Shown one piece after another: positions 1-7,371 of a stretch of DNA of 29,746 nucleotides (positions are counted from its first letter, which is position 1; each line of letters opens with the position of its first letter). Position numbers and translations under genes: made by a program. Location of the stretch: assembly GCA_947036475.1 (NCBI GenBank), contig CAMQRG010000002.1:1-29746 (forward strand), written 5' to 3'. The DNA comes from an uncultured Clostridia bacterium (GTDB lineage: Bacteria; Bacillota; Clostridia; Lachnospirales; Anaerotignaceae). The notes below the pieces were generated by a model, which was given only the letters and a program-made list of their open reading frames with translations, made no database searches and had not been told where the DNA came from.

Positions 1-1798
1 AGACAAGGAACATGTAAATCGTCCAAATCTTCCGGCTGTTGTCGGCTTTCCCCGCGCGGTGCTCGTCCAGATATTTCACGATTTCCTCAGTTTTGAAGAA
101 TTCCTGTGCGGCAGGGCTGGTAAACGCTGCCTTGACTTTGTTGTAGTATTCGTCTTCTTTCAGCCAGATGCGGATGGGTACAGGGAATCCCAGCTTCTTT
201 TTTTCTGCCACCATATCCGGCAGATGCCTGTGCGCCGCCTGCCGCATGGCGAATTTCGTGTTTTCCTTGTTGACCTTGTATTTTGTCGGAATGGTGCGTG
301 CGACATCGAATACTGCCCTGTCCAAAAACGGTACGCGTACCTCTAAGGAGTGTGCCATGCTCATTTTATCCGCTTTCAGCAGAATATCCCCAATCAGCCA
401 GAAGTGAATGTCAATATACTGCATTTTTGTCACATCGTCCAAATCCCGCACTTTGTCATAATACGGTTTTGTCAGTGCCGTATGCGGGTAACGGCCCGTA
501 GGGTGTTTCAGGATACGCTCCCGTTCTTCCTCATTCAACATGAAGGCGTTGCCGATGAACCGCTCTTGCAAGTCCTTGCTCCCGCGTATCAGGAAGTTTT
601 TCCCCTTCATTTTAGGCAGACGCTTTGCGATGCCGCCCAGCCCTTTACGTACAGGGCGCGGCAGGCGCGTCAGCGGCAGAAGGTCGTGCGGCTCGTGGTA
701 AATATTGTAGCCGCCGAAAAACTCATCTGCCCCTTCGCCGCTCATGGCGGATTTGACGTGTTTCGCCGCTGTCTGGCTGACAAAATACAATGCAATGGCG
801 GAAGGGTCAGCTAAAGGCTCGTCCATATGATACTGCACCTTGGGAATGACGTCCCAGTATTCCTCTTTGGAAACCAGCTTGCTGTAATTGTCGATGCCGA
901 TTTTCTCCGAAAGGGCTTTTGCGTAGTCGGTTTCGTTATATTTTTCGTAATCAAAGCCTACGGTAAAGGTCTTGTCCCCATGGAAACATGCTGCGACATA
1001 GGAACTGTCTACTCCGCTGGAAAGGAAGGAGCCGACTTCCACATCGCTGACTTTATGTTTCTGTATGGAATCCTGCATCGCCGCGTCAATTTCCTCCACA
1101 AACTCCTCCAAAGGCTTTTCGTGGTTTGGCGCAAACACCGGCTCCCAATAGCGTTTGATTTCCAATGTGCCGTCGCGGAAGGTAAAGCAATGGGCGGGCG
1201 GCAGTTTGAAAACGCCCTTGAAAAATGTTTCGGGCAGCACACTGTACTGGAATGTCAGGTAATTTTCCAGCGCGTCAGGATTGACCTCCCGCTGGAATCC
1301 GGGATATTCCAATATGCTCTTGATTTCCGAGCCGTAAATAAACTGTCCGTCCTGCATGGTATAATAAAAAGGCTTGATGCCGAAAAAATCGCGCGCGCCG
1401 AAAAGTGTCTGCGTTTTTGCGTCCCAGATGACGAAGGCAAACATTCCGCGCAGACGGGGCAGAAGGGCCTCGCCGTATTCTTCATAACCATGCAGAAGAA
1501 CTTCCGTATCTGCACCGCTGCTCATGACGTGCCCTTTGGCAATCAGTTCTTCGCGCAGCTCCAGATGGTTATAGATTTCGCCGTTGAACGTAATAACCAT
1601 GTCGCGGGTTTCGTTATAAATGGGCTGGTGTCCACCCTCCAGGTCAATCAGGCTCAGGCGGCGGAAACCCATAGATACACCACCGTCAATATGCGAACCG
1701 CCGCTGTCCGGGCCGCGGTGTATGATTTTCGATTTCATGCGTTCCAATATTTCTTCGGACGTCGCCAGACGCCCTGTAAAGCCGCAAATACCGCACAT
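1..1798 (-). CDS. asnB: asparagine synthase (glutamine-hydrolysing), 3' end cut by window edge
   Basis: Makes asparagine from aspartate, ATP and glutamine in the cytoplasm. The start at 1798 gives MCGICGF, so Cys2 becomes the N-terminal nucleophile of the class-II glutaminase domain (about residues 1-200, with RGPDSGG and NGEIYN motifs). The C-terminal synthetase domain has the ATP-pyrophosphatase loop SSGVDSS near residues 260-266 and SGEGADEFFGGY near residue 352. A GGAGGAAAC ribosome binding site precedes the ATG. No stop occurs in the 599 visible codons. The last visible residues (EHRAGKADNSRKIW...) match the usual C-terminus of the family, so only about 10-20 residues are missing. Because the ORF runs off the sequence, open plus-strand frames over it are shadows. 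Identity is very secure; the AsnB subtype name is the usual one for Bacillota. Confidence 0.96.
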   Translation of the reverse strand, partial: MCGICGFTGRLATSEEILERMKSKIIHRGPDSGGSHIDGGVSMGFRRLSLIDLEGGHQPIYNETRDMVITFNGEIYNHLELREELIAKGHVMSSGADTEVLLHGYEEYGEALLPRLRGMFAFVIWDAKTQTLFGARDFFGIKPFYYTMQDGQFIYGSEIKSILEYPGFQREVNPDALENYLTFQYSVLPETFFKGVFKLPPAHCFTFRDGTLEIKRYWEPVFAPNHEKPLEEFVEEIDAAMQDSIQKHKVSDVEVGSFLSSGVDSSYVAACFHGDKTFTVGFDYEKYNETDYAKALSEKIGIDNYSKLVSKEEYWDVIPKVQYHMDEPLADPSAIALYFVSQTAAKHVKSAMSGEGADEFFGGYNIYHEPHDLLPLTRLPRPVRKGLGGIAKRLPKMKGKNFLIRGSKDLQERFIGNAFMLNEEERERILKHPTGRYPHTALTKPYYDKVRDLDDVTKMQYIDIHFWLIGDILLKADKMSMAHSLEVRVPFLDRAVFDVARTIPTKYKVNKENTKFAMRQAAHRHLPDMVAEKKKLGFPVPIRIWLKEDEYYNKVKAAFTSPAAQEFFKTEEIVKYLDEHRAGKADNSRKIWTIYMFLV

Positions 1799-1842
1799 AA
1801 CTGTGTTTCCTCCTTCAAACGTGTTGCTTTCTTATTGCGCTA

Positions 1843-1871
1843 ACTGTATCACAAAGCGGCGGGAAAAGCAA
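1843..1871 (-). promoter_or_regulatory. sigma-A promoter of asnB
   Basis: On the minus strand TTGCTT (1866-1871) lies 17 bp from TACAGT (1843-1848), with TGa just before the -10 hexamer (extended -10). It lies about 45 bp upstream of the asnB start. Confidence 0.65.
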
Positions 1872-1900
1872 GCGGGAAGGGAAAAGTCCTTTTTTAGAGT

Positions 1901-1951
1901 CTGTCCGTAAATAAGATGTATGCAGATTACGCCGTCAAATTTTTCGGACAG
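1901..1951. repeat. inverted repeat between asnB promoter and MATE gene end
   Basis: CTGTCCG at 1901-1907 is matched by CGGACAG at 1945-1951, with 37 bases between. It sits just beyond the MATE stop codon. No clear T-run follows on the minus strand, so it is only a weak terminator candidate. Confidence 0.3.
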
Positions 1952-1955
1952 GCTT

Positions 1956-3290
1956 TTAATATCCATACCGTTTCCGATATTTCAAAAACATTGCCGCTGA
2001 CAGCAGTACCGCCATAAATTCTGCGGCAGGAGTTGCCAGCCATACGCCGGTTACGCCGAACAGCGCCGGAAGCGTCAGCATGGCAATCAGCATAAAAACA
2101 AAGGAACGCGAAAATGCAAGGACGGCTGACACAATGCCGTTGGAAAGCGCGGTAAACAGCCCGCTGGCAAAAATATTAAAACCAATGAAACAGAGCGCGA
2201 TGGAGCAGATACGGTTCCCTGTTACGGCAAGTCCATAAACCGGATTATCGGGGCGGGCGAACACTGCCACAAGAGGCTCTGTTACGGCAAGGGAAAGCGT
2301 GACTGTCACAATGGAAATTACGCTGATTGTTTTCAGGCTGAGGGAAACCAGCTTTTTCAGTTTTTCACAGTTTCCTTCGCCGTAATAATAACTTGCCATT
2401 GGCGCAACGCCATAGGAATAGCCCGCGTAAAGTGAGCTTGTGAACATCAGGACATACATGATAATCGTTACGGCAGCAACGCCGTTTTCTCCAACGTATT
2501 TCAGCATCGTCCAGTTAAACAGCAATGTAATGATGCCGGTCACAAGGGCGGTTGCCATTTCCGAACAGCCGTTTGTCGAAGCGTCCAGCAATACGCGGAA
2601 GCGGTACGAGGGTTTTGTAAAATGCAGAAGATTTTTCCTGCGGCTGAATACGAACAGTCCGGCGATGGCCGTAACGGAATAGCCCAGCCCTGTCGCGACA
2701 GCCGCCCCGGCGATTCCCATATCACATACGGCAATCAGTATGTAATCCAGAATGATATTCAGTACGCCGCCTGCTACGGAGCAGAACAGCGACAGCGTTG
2801 CCTTTTCTGAGGCAATCATATAAAGCGTAAAATTGTTCATCAGCAAAATCGGAATGGTGAACAGCAGGTAATGGCTGAGGTATTCTGTGCAGTAATCCGC
2901 AACGCCTGCCGAAAAAAGCCCCATACCTTCAAACAGTTTTCCCATAAGAGCATACCCCAGCACACACATAAGCAGCCCGACCACGACATTAACAAGAATC
3001 AGGAACGTAAAGTCCTGTTTGGCTTCTTCTGTTTTCCCCTCACCCATTTTCCGCATAATGACAGCGCTGCCTCCCGTTGCCAGCATAGTGGAAACGGCAG
3101 TTACAAGCTGTATGACGGGCGCAGTCAGGTTGATTGCGGAAAGCGCGTCCGTACCGATGAGGTTTGATACGAAAAGCCCGTCTGCCATAGTATAAAAAGA
3201 CATAAAAACCGACATTACGATGGTTGGCACCGCGAAGCGCAGTATATTCCCCAGCGTGACAGGGCGGCTGTAAGCATTTTGTTTTTCCAT
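1956..3290 (-). CDS. MATE-family multidrug efflux protein (MepA-like)
   Basis: A 444-residue integral membrane protein with about 12 hydrophobic segments. It belongs to the multi-antimicrobial extrusion family, which expels drugs or metabolites in exchange for Na+ or H+. The N-terminal stretch LRFAVPTIVMSVFMSFYTMADGL and the internal duplication are typical of MepA-type Bacillota members. The start at 3290 (MEKQNAYSRP) follows GGAGGAAATT; the frame stays open further upstream, but that part runs through the promoter and the divergent regulator gene. It is transcribed away from a MerR-type gene whose predicted operator lies inside this gene's promoter, so inducible expression is likely. Substrate unknown. 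Confidence 0.9.
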   Translation of the reverse strand: MEKQNAYSRPVTLGNILRFAVPTIVMSVFMSFYTMADGLFVSNLIGTDALSAINLTAPVIQLVTAVSTMLATGGSAVIMRKMGEGKTEEAKQDFTFLILVNVVVGLLMCVLGYALMGKLFEGMGLFSAGVADYCTEYLSHYLLFTIPILLMNNFTLYMIASEKATLSLFCSVAGGVLNIILDYILIAVCDMGIAGAAVATGLGYSVTAIAGLFVFSRRKNLLHFTKPSYRFRVLLDASTNGCSEMATALVTGIITLLFNWTMLKYVGENGVAAVTIIMYVLMFTSSLYAGYSYGVAPMASYYYGEGNCEKLKKLVSLSLKTISVISIVTVTLSLAVTEPLVAVFARPDNPVYGLAVTGNRICSIALCFIGFNIFASGLFTALSNGIVSAVLAFSRSFVFMLIAMLTLPALFGVTGVWLATPAAEFMAVLLSAAMFLKYRKRYGY

Positions 3291-3309
3291 AATTTCCTCC
3301 TTTATTTTG

Positions 3310-3338
3310 TTGTGTTTCCGGTTGATACGGACTATAAT
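3310..3338 (+). promoter_or_regulatory. sigma-A promoter of the merR-type gene
   Basis: TTGTGT (3310-3315), 17-bp spacer, perfect TATAAT (3333-3338). The -10 overlaps the -10 of the divergent MATE promoter. Confidence 0.65.
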
Positions 3339-3364
3339 AAACCGTACAGTAACTGTACAGTCAA
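3334..3364 (-). promoter_or_regulatory. MerR-type promoter of the MATE gene (19-bp spacer)
   Basis: On the minus strand TTGACT (3359-3364) and TATTAT (3334-3339) are separated by 19 bp, longer than the optimal 17. Such over-long spacers are the hallmark of promoters activated by MerR regulators, which untwist the spacer DNA. Confidence 0.75.
3341..3361. promoter_or_regulatory. operator dyad for the MerR-type regulator
   Basis: ACCGTACAGT-A-ACTGTACAGT: two 10-bp arms with one mismatch around a central A at 3351. The inner 15 bp (3344-3358) form a perfect odd palindrome. It fills the spacer of the MATE promoter and begins 3 bp after the merR-gene -10, so binding could activate one gene and repress the other. 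Confidence 0.7.
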
Positions 3365-3380
3365 GAGGAGATTTGAAAAT

Positions 3381-4205
3381 ATGGAGAAAAAAGATAAACT
3401 GCTGCCCATTGGACAGTTTGCTGCCCTGCATGGCGTGAATAAAAAAACACTGATGTGGTATGACGAAGTCGGGCTGTTCCGCCCTGCTGCCGTAAGCGCT
3501 GAAAACGGCTACCGCTATTACAGCTACCAGCAGAGCCAGACGCTGGAAACAATACTTCTTCTGCGGGAGATGGGCGTATCCATAAAAGAAATTAAGGCAT
3601 TTATGCAGGAACGCTCTGCCACCAGCATGGAGAAGTTGCTGGGGGAAAAAATTGAGGAGCTTGACCGCGAAATCAGCCATAAAAAGGCGGTGCGTGAAAC
3701 GCTGGCAAAGCACAGGCGGAATATGCAGACATTGCTTTCTATGGATTTGGAGGAAATCAGCATTGTGGAAAAAAAGGAGCGGCGGCTTGTAACCGTCGAG
3801 GCCGGTGTGGGCACGTCTTTTGAGAAGGCGGTGGAAATGATTACCGCCGAAACGAAAAAATACCAGCTGAGCCGTCTGCACGATGCGTCCTATGGTTCCA
3901 TGATTGCCACAGAAAGCCTTTATGCAGGAAATTTTGAGGACTATTCCCGGCTTTTTATCGAAATCCCGTTTCCAATCAGGAGGGCGGGACTGCACGTCCA
4001 GCCTGCCGGAACATACCTCCGCGCTTTTTACAGAGGGCCATGGGAGGACATGGATATACGCTACAGGGAAATCCTTGCGTATGCGGAAAAGTGTGGAATG
4101 ATGTTTTATGGCTTTTCGTATGAAGTTGTGTTAAATGAGAACGTTGTCGAACGGGAGGAGGACGCCATCGTGCAGATAGAGATTCCTGTCAGGCCGGGTG
4201 TATAA
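3381..4205 (+). CDS. MerR-family transcriptional regulator with effector-binding domain
   Basis: A 274-residue regulator. Residues about 5-75 form a MerR winged helix-turn-helix (IGQFAALHGVNKKTLMWYDEVGLF, then NGYRYYSYQQ). A coiled-coil dimerisation helix follows (about 80-120), then a C-terminal region of about 150 residues resembling GyrI/BmrR-type effector-binding domains. The length and layout match multidrug-responsive MerR proteins (BmrR/BltR class) rather than metal sensors. The start at 3381 follows AAGAGGAG; the open frame continues upstream through the promoter, so the longer form is rejected. It is divergent from the MATE gene, with the putative operator between them. Inference: it senses a toxic compound and switches on the pump. 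Confidence 0.9.
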   Translation: MEKKDKLLPIGQFAALHGVNKKTLMWYDEVGLFRPAAVSAENGYRYYSYQQSQTLETILLLREMGVSIKEIKAFMQERSATSMEKLLGEKIEELDREISHKKAVRETLAKHRRNMQTLLSMDLEEISIVEKKERRLVTVEAGVGTSFEKAVEMITAETKKYQLSRLHDASYGSMIATESLYAGNFEDYSRLFIEIPFPIRRAGLHVQPAGTYLRAFYRGPWEDMDIRYREILAYAEKCGMMFYGFSYEVVLNENVVEREEDAIVQIEIPVRPGV

Positions 4206-4254
4206 GCTCTTAATAAAACCGTAAGATTTTTGCAAGAGGCTCTTAACTTTGCCA

Positions 4255-4263
4255 TGGTATACT
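4255..4263 (+). promoter_or_regulatory. extended -10 promoter of the vanZ-like gene
   Basis: TGGTATACT at 4255-4263, about 40 bp before the start codon. No good -35 is spaced correctly. Two GCTCTTAA direct repeats (4206-4213 and 4239-4246) lie upstream and could be activator sites; that is speculative. Confidence 0.45.
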
Positions 4264-4305
4264 GGGGAAAATGAGGGTATATTGGCAAAGAAAGGAGAAA
4301 AAGGC

Positions 4306-4920
4306 ATGTATTCGAGAGTAGTTCTGATGGGGCTGGAATGTTCGTTTTATATGGTTGCTGCTCTGCCGTTTCTGGTGTGCTGGGCTGTTTGGCTGTTCCG
4401 AAAGGAAGGAAGGGGTGTGTGGAAACTGGCGGCAGGGTTTCTGGCTTTTGTGCTGTATCTCTGCTGTATTGCGGCGGTGACGGGTCTGCCAAGTCTGCAA
4501 TATCTAACGTTTGATCCCAACCTGCAAATGATTCCGTTTTACCATCTCTGGTCGGAGAGAGTACATAACGTACTGAACGTCATTATGTTTGTACCGGCGG
4601 GTTTATTGCTGCCGCTGATTTGGAAGAAATACGGCAGGCTGAAGGAAACAGCAGGTTTTGGATTCCTGCTTTCCCTGCTGATTGAGTGCAGCCAGCTGCT
4701 CTGCTGGCGGGTAACGGATATTAACGACTTGATTATGAATACGTTTGGCGCGGTTGCGGGCTGGATGGTTTGGCGGTTACTGTTCCGCGGCAGGACGCTG
4801 GGCGCGCATACAGCTTCTCCATGGCACGCAGCGGCAATAGTCTGGGCGACGGCGTTTTTTCTGGAAATTCTTGTTTCCGACTTTTTCTGGAACTGGCTAT
4901 ATGAGCCTTGGTTTACATAA
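4306..4920 (+). CDS. VanZ-like family membrane protein
   Basis: A 204-residue protein with about five hydrophobic segments. The middle carries the VanZ-family signature: PFYHLWSERVHNVLNVIMFVPAG, then LIECSQLL and DINDLIMNTFGAVAG. VanZ itself gives low-level teicoplanin resistance, but most family members have no established function, so none is assigned. The start at 4306 (MYSRVV) follows AAAGGAG; an earlier ATG at 4249 lacks a ribosome binding site and overlaps the promoter. It ends at a strong bidirectional hairpin shared with the convergent deoD. Confidence 0.85.
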   Translation: MYSRVVLMGLECSFYMVAALPFLVCWAVWLFRKEGRGVWKLAAGFLAFVLYLCCIAAVTGLPSLQYLTFDPNLQMIPFYHLWSERVHNVLNVIMFVPAGLLLPLIWKKYGRLKETAGFGFLLSLLIECSQLLCWRVTDINDLIMNTFGAVAGWMVWRLLFRGRTLGAHTASPWHAAAIVWATAFFLEILVSDFFWNWLYEPWFT

Positions 4921-4938
4921 GCGAATACTGTTTTTTAG

Positions 4939-4979
4939 AAAAACGTTTCCCCTTGCGGCTGGCAGGGGGAAACGTTTTT
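4939..4979. terminator. bidirectional intrinsic terminator between vanZ-like gene and deoD
   Basis: A perfect 14-bp stem (4939-4952 with 4966-4979) has a 13-base loop, ending in TTTTT on the plus strand and, read from the other side, also in TTTTT. It lies between two convergent genes. Confidence 0.9.
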
Positions 4980-5018
4980 GTGTGGGGCTTCACTCAGATG
5001 CAGGAATATCCGGCAGGT

Positions 5019-5741
5019 TTACTTTTTGTCCATCTTAACAGCCGTTTCCAGTGCAATTTCCATCATCTGTGTAAATGTGTTCTGGCGTTCTTCCGCTGTT
5101 GTTGCTTCGCCTGTAAAGGGCTTGTCAGAAATGGTAACAAGTGTCAGCGCGCGCTTGCCCAGCCTTGCCGCCGTAAGGTAGAGCCCTGCGGATTCCATTT
5201 CAACAGCCAGTGTACCCATTTTTGCCCATTTTTTCATAACGTCCATGCCCAAATCGTCATAGAAAGTATCGGCGGAAAGAATATTGCCGACTTTCAGCTC
5301 CTGCCCGAGTTCTTTTGCGGATTCTACCGCAGTGGCAAGCAGTTCATAATCCGCTGTGGGGGCAAGCGTACCCGGCAGACCATACTGCGCGGCAAAATTG
5401 GAATTTGTGTTGGACCCAAGACCGGCTACGATATCGCGCAGCTCCAGCTTATCGCTGATTGCGCCGGCAGAGCCGATGCGGATGATATTTTCCACGCCAT
5501 AGAACGAAAACAGTTCATAGCTGTAAATGCCGATGGCAGGAATACCCATGCCGCTTGCCATGACGGATACCTTTGTGCCTTTGTAGGTTCCTGTATAACC
5601 TTGTACGCCGCGCACATTATTTACCAGTACGGGGTTCTCCAAAAACGTTTCTGCGATGAATTTCGAGCGGAGCGGATCGCCGGGCATCAGTACGGTTTTG
5701 GCGAAATCGCCTTCCTTTGCGGAAATATGGGGTGTTGCCAT
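5019..5741 (-). CDS. deoD: purine-nucleoside phosphorylase, DeoD type
   Basis: Splits purine (deoxy)ribonucleosides with phosphate into base plus (deoxy)ribose-1-phosphate in the cytoplasm for purine salvage. The 240-residue length matches hexameric DeoD enzymes. Visible motifs are MPGDPLRSKFIAE (phosphate binding), RIGSAGAI, VEMESAGLY (ribose and base pocket) and TISDKPFTGE, which carries the Asp of the base-protonation site. The start at 5741 (MATPHISAKEGDFA) follows GGAGGAG. The gene stands alone, ending at the shared terminator. A second purine-salvage gene, xpt, lies 18 kb away. Confidence 0.96.
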   Translation of the reverse strand: MATPHISAKEGDFAKTVLMPGDPLRSKFIAETFLENPVLVNNVRGVQGYTGTYKGTKVSVMASGMGIPAIGIYSYELFSFYGVENIIRIGSAGAISDKLELRDIVAGLGSNTNSNFAAQYGLPGTLAPTADYELLATAVESAKELGQELKVGNILSADTFYDDLGMDVMKKWAKMGTLAVEMESAGLYLTAARLGKRALTLVTISDKPFTGEATTAEERQNTFTQMMEIALETAVKMDKK

Positions 5742-5775
5742 AATAATCTCCTCCTTATGTCTGCCGAAGATAACA

Positions 5776-5794
5776 GTTATAGTATCACTATAAC
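5776..5794. promoter_or_regulatory. dyad in the deoD promoter region
   Basis: GTTATAG-TATCA-CTATAAC is a perfect 7-bp inverted repeat 35-53 bp upstream of deoD. On the minus strand it contains TGTTATAGT, an extended -10-like sequence, so it may be an operator overlapping the promoter. Confidence 0.45.
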
Positions 5795-5899
5795 AGGTTT
5801 TGTTTTATTTGGAAAGAGCAAAACGTTCAGAAGGAGTGTCCTGACGCGTATTTTATAAGTATTGCAAATGGGCCACTTCCGCATTCGGGTTTCCTGTTT

Positions 5900-6085
5900 T
5901 CACTTTTCTTCGTGAATTTCCATCTCATGAAAATTATCCAGCGCATATTCGACGCATTGATTGATAAATGCACTGCGGCTGAGATTGTAGCGTCCCGCAA
6001 GGTCGTCCACCATAGACAGTCTGTCCAGCGGCAGACGAATCGTAACCTGTTCTGTTTTATAGGGCTTGGGAATAAAATTAGCCAT
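5900..6085 (-). CDS. small ribbon-helix-helix DNA-binding protein
   Basis: A 61-residue protein: a basic strand EQVTIRLPLDRL (about residues 11-22), a helix MVDDLAGRYN, a turn, and a second helix LSRSAFINQCVEYALDNF. This is the MetJ/Arc/CopG ribbon-helix-helix pattern, which binds DNA as a dimer through the paired strands. The start at 6085 (MANFIPKPY) follows AGAGGTGAT; the ATG at 6106 would lie upstream of that site. It is divergent from a small Cys-containing gene, with an inverted repeat between them. No toxin or plasmid gene is adjacent, so an antitoxin role is not supported. It is probably a local or autoregulatory repressor. Confidence 0.82.
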   Translation of the reverse strand: MANFIPKPYKTEQVTIRLPLDRLSMVDDLAGRYNLSRSAFINQCVEYALDNFHEMEIHEEK

Positions 6086-6118
6086 TTTGTAATCACCTCT
6101 TGTCAAAAGAGTAACTTT

Positions 6119-6147
6119 TATAGTAATCTGTAAATAGATTTACTATA
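6119..6147. promoter_or_regulatory. inverted repeat between divergent small genes (candidate RHH operator)
   Basis: TATAGTAATCT (6119-6129) and AGATTTACTATA (6136-6147) are near-perfect inverted arms, differing by one inserted base. The dyad is centred between the two divergent start codons and overlaps AT-rich -10-like sequences on both strands. Confidence 0.5.
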
Positions 6148-6199
6148 TAAATTGAAAAACAACTTTAATTTCAATTCTATTCCCATAAGGGGGCGTATT

Positions 6200-6433
6200 A
6201 TGCATCGCGTTATTTATTGTGACCGTTTTTACTGCGAGCATTGGGAGGACGAAAAGTGCCTTTCTCCGGTGCTGCATCTGGTGCAGGGGGCAACCTGTGT
6301 GGAATATGTGCCATCAGAGGAAAAGTTTAACCGCCAGATGGAGGCTTTGGACGAAAAACGAGGAGCTTCTCTGCCGAAGCCTGTGGTGTACCGCTTCAGG
6401 GATATAGACGAGAATGGCAGTCATTTGCGTTGA
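6200..6433 (+). CDS. small Cys-containing hypothetical protein
   Basis: A 77-residue soluble protein that I do not recognise. It begins MHRVIYCDRFYCEHW and has four cysteines at about residues 7, 12, 20 and 33. With two nearby histidines (H2, H14) this could be a small metal site or disulfide knot; that is inference only. The C-terminal half is charged. The start at 6200 follows AAGGGGGCG; the open frame extends to 6152 without a ribosome binding site. It is divergent from the ribbon-helix-helix gene and might be its target. Confidence 0.65.
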   Translation: MHRVIYCDRFYCEHWEDEKCLSPVLHLVQGATCVEYVPSEEKFNRQMEALDEKRGASLPKPVVYRFRDIDENGSHLR

Positions 6434-6519
6434 AAGTCAGACGCCCCTGTGCCTTTGCACTATATAATGGGATATTGCGGAAGGACAGCCGTCGGAGAGC
6501 AGATTTTTTCCCAATGCCC

Positions 6520-6548
6520 TTGGCGTGTGCCCGAACTTATGATACAAT
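6520..6548 (+). promoter_or_regulatory. sigma-A promoter of the metallo-hydrolase gene
   Basis: TTGGCG (6520-6525), 17-bp spacer, TACAAT (6543-6548), with TGa immediately before the -10. Confidence 0.7.
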
Positions 6549-6605
6549 GGCGGTAATCGTCCCGAAAGGAAGGGGCGCGAAAAGACTGACACAGGAGGAA
6601 TGGAA

Positions 6606-7217
6606 ATGAAAATTGCTTGTTATGCTTCGGGCTCTGTCGGCACGAATTGCTATATTGTATCGGATGAGGCGGGCGTCTGCGCCCTGATTGACTGCGACGG
6701 AAATCCCGAGCCTTTATTTTCCTATATCGAGCAGAACGGCTTGAAGCCGACGCATATTCTGCTGACACATGGACATTTTGACCACATTGGCGCAGTAGCG
6801 GCGGTGAAGGAAAAATATGGCTGTACGGTTGTGGGCGGTGCAAAGGAGACGCGCGTGCTGACGGACGCGTCTGTAAATTATTCTCTGCATTGGGGCGGCA
6901 GTCCAATTACAGTCCATCCGGAAATACTCGTTAACGAAGGGGACGAGGTGCAGGTTGGCTCTTTGACATTCCGCGTGATGTTTACGCCGGGGCATACGGA
7001 AGGCAGTATTTGCTTTTTCTGCGGAGACGCACTGTTTTCGGGAGATACTCTGTTCCAGGGCTCCTGCGGGCGTACAGACCTGCAGACAGGCGACTGGGGG
7101 CAGATTATGGAGTCCCTGAAACGTCTGCGCGACCTGCCGGGGGAATATAACGTATTCCCTGGACATGGCCCTGCAACAACGCTGGCGGAAGAACGCCAGA
7201 CCAACCCTTATATGTAA
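6606..7217 (+). CDS. MBL-fold metallo-hydrolase (glyoxalase II-like)
   Basis: A 203-residue cytoplasmic metallo-beta-lactamase-fold hydrolase. The metal ligands are visible: THGHFDH (His55, His57, Asp59, His60), GHTEGS, SGDTLF and PGHG. The C-terminal GPATTLAEERQTNPYM is typical of the short hydroxyacylglutathione-hydrolase-like group (YqgX/GloB-like), whose natural substrate in Clostridia is mostly unproven. The ATG at 6606 is preferred because AGGAGG lies 7 bases upstream, whereas the ATG at 6600 nearly abuts it. It stands alone with its own promoter. Confidence 0.9.
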   Translation: MKIACYASGSVGTNCYIVSDEAGVCALIDCDGNPEPLFSYIEQNGLKPTHILLTHGHFDHIGAVAAVKEKYGCTVVGGAKETRVLTDASVNYSLHWGGSPITVHPEILVNEGDEVQVGSLTFRVMFTPGHTEGSICFFCGDALFSGDTLFQGSCGRTDLQTGDWGQIMESLKRLRDLPGEYNVFPGHGPATTLAEERQTNPYM

Positions 7218-7234
7218 CAGAACAGCATGAAAAT

Positions 7235-7263
7235 ATCCCCGGAGAATTAGCATTTCAGGGGAT
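7235..7263 (+). terminator. possible weak terminator after the metallo-hydrolase
   Basis: ATCCCC (7235-7240) pairs with GGGGAT (7258-7263) across a 17-base loop and is followed by TATTT. Confidence 0.35.
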
Positions 7264-7277
7264 TATTTGCAAAAAAT

Positions 7278-7291
7278 AATAGCTTGCTATT
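7278..7291. promoter_or_regulatory. MarR-type operator overlapping the marR promoter
   Basis: AATAGC-TT-GCTATT is a perfect 14-bp palindrome overlapping the -35 element. The same half-sites and spacing recur before the downstream MATE gene (7863-7874), which supports autoregulation by the MarR protein. Confidence 0.7.
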
Positions 7292-7318
7292 GACATTGCA
7301 AAAAAACACTGCTATGCT
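7290..7318 (+). promoter_or_regulatory. sigma-A promoter of marR-type gene
   Basis: TTGACA (7290-7295), 17-bp spacer, TATGCT (7313-7318). Confidence 0.75.
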
Positions 7319-7371
7319 TATGAAGGAAATAAAAAATGGCTTGCAGGGATATGATAGCGGGAGGGAATTAG

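Noticed and set aside
350..1843. Long plus-strand open frames over the left end
   Set aside because: They lie opposite asnB, whose motifs (MCGICGF, SSGVDSS, SGEGADE) are unmistakable.
1901..1951. Ends of an insertion sequence or MITE
   Set aside because: Only 7-bp inverted repeats, no target duplication and no second copy in the window.
3291..3995. 679-residue version of the first MATE protein
   Set aside because: The extra N-terminal part runs through the divergent promoter and the MerR gene; the ATG at 3290 has a good ribosome binding site.
6463..6468. TATAAT as the metallo-hydrolase promoter
   Set aside because: No -35 at correct spacing; the TTGGCG-17-TACAAT pair downstream is better placed.
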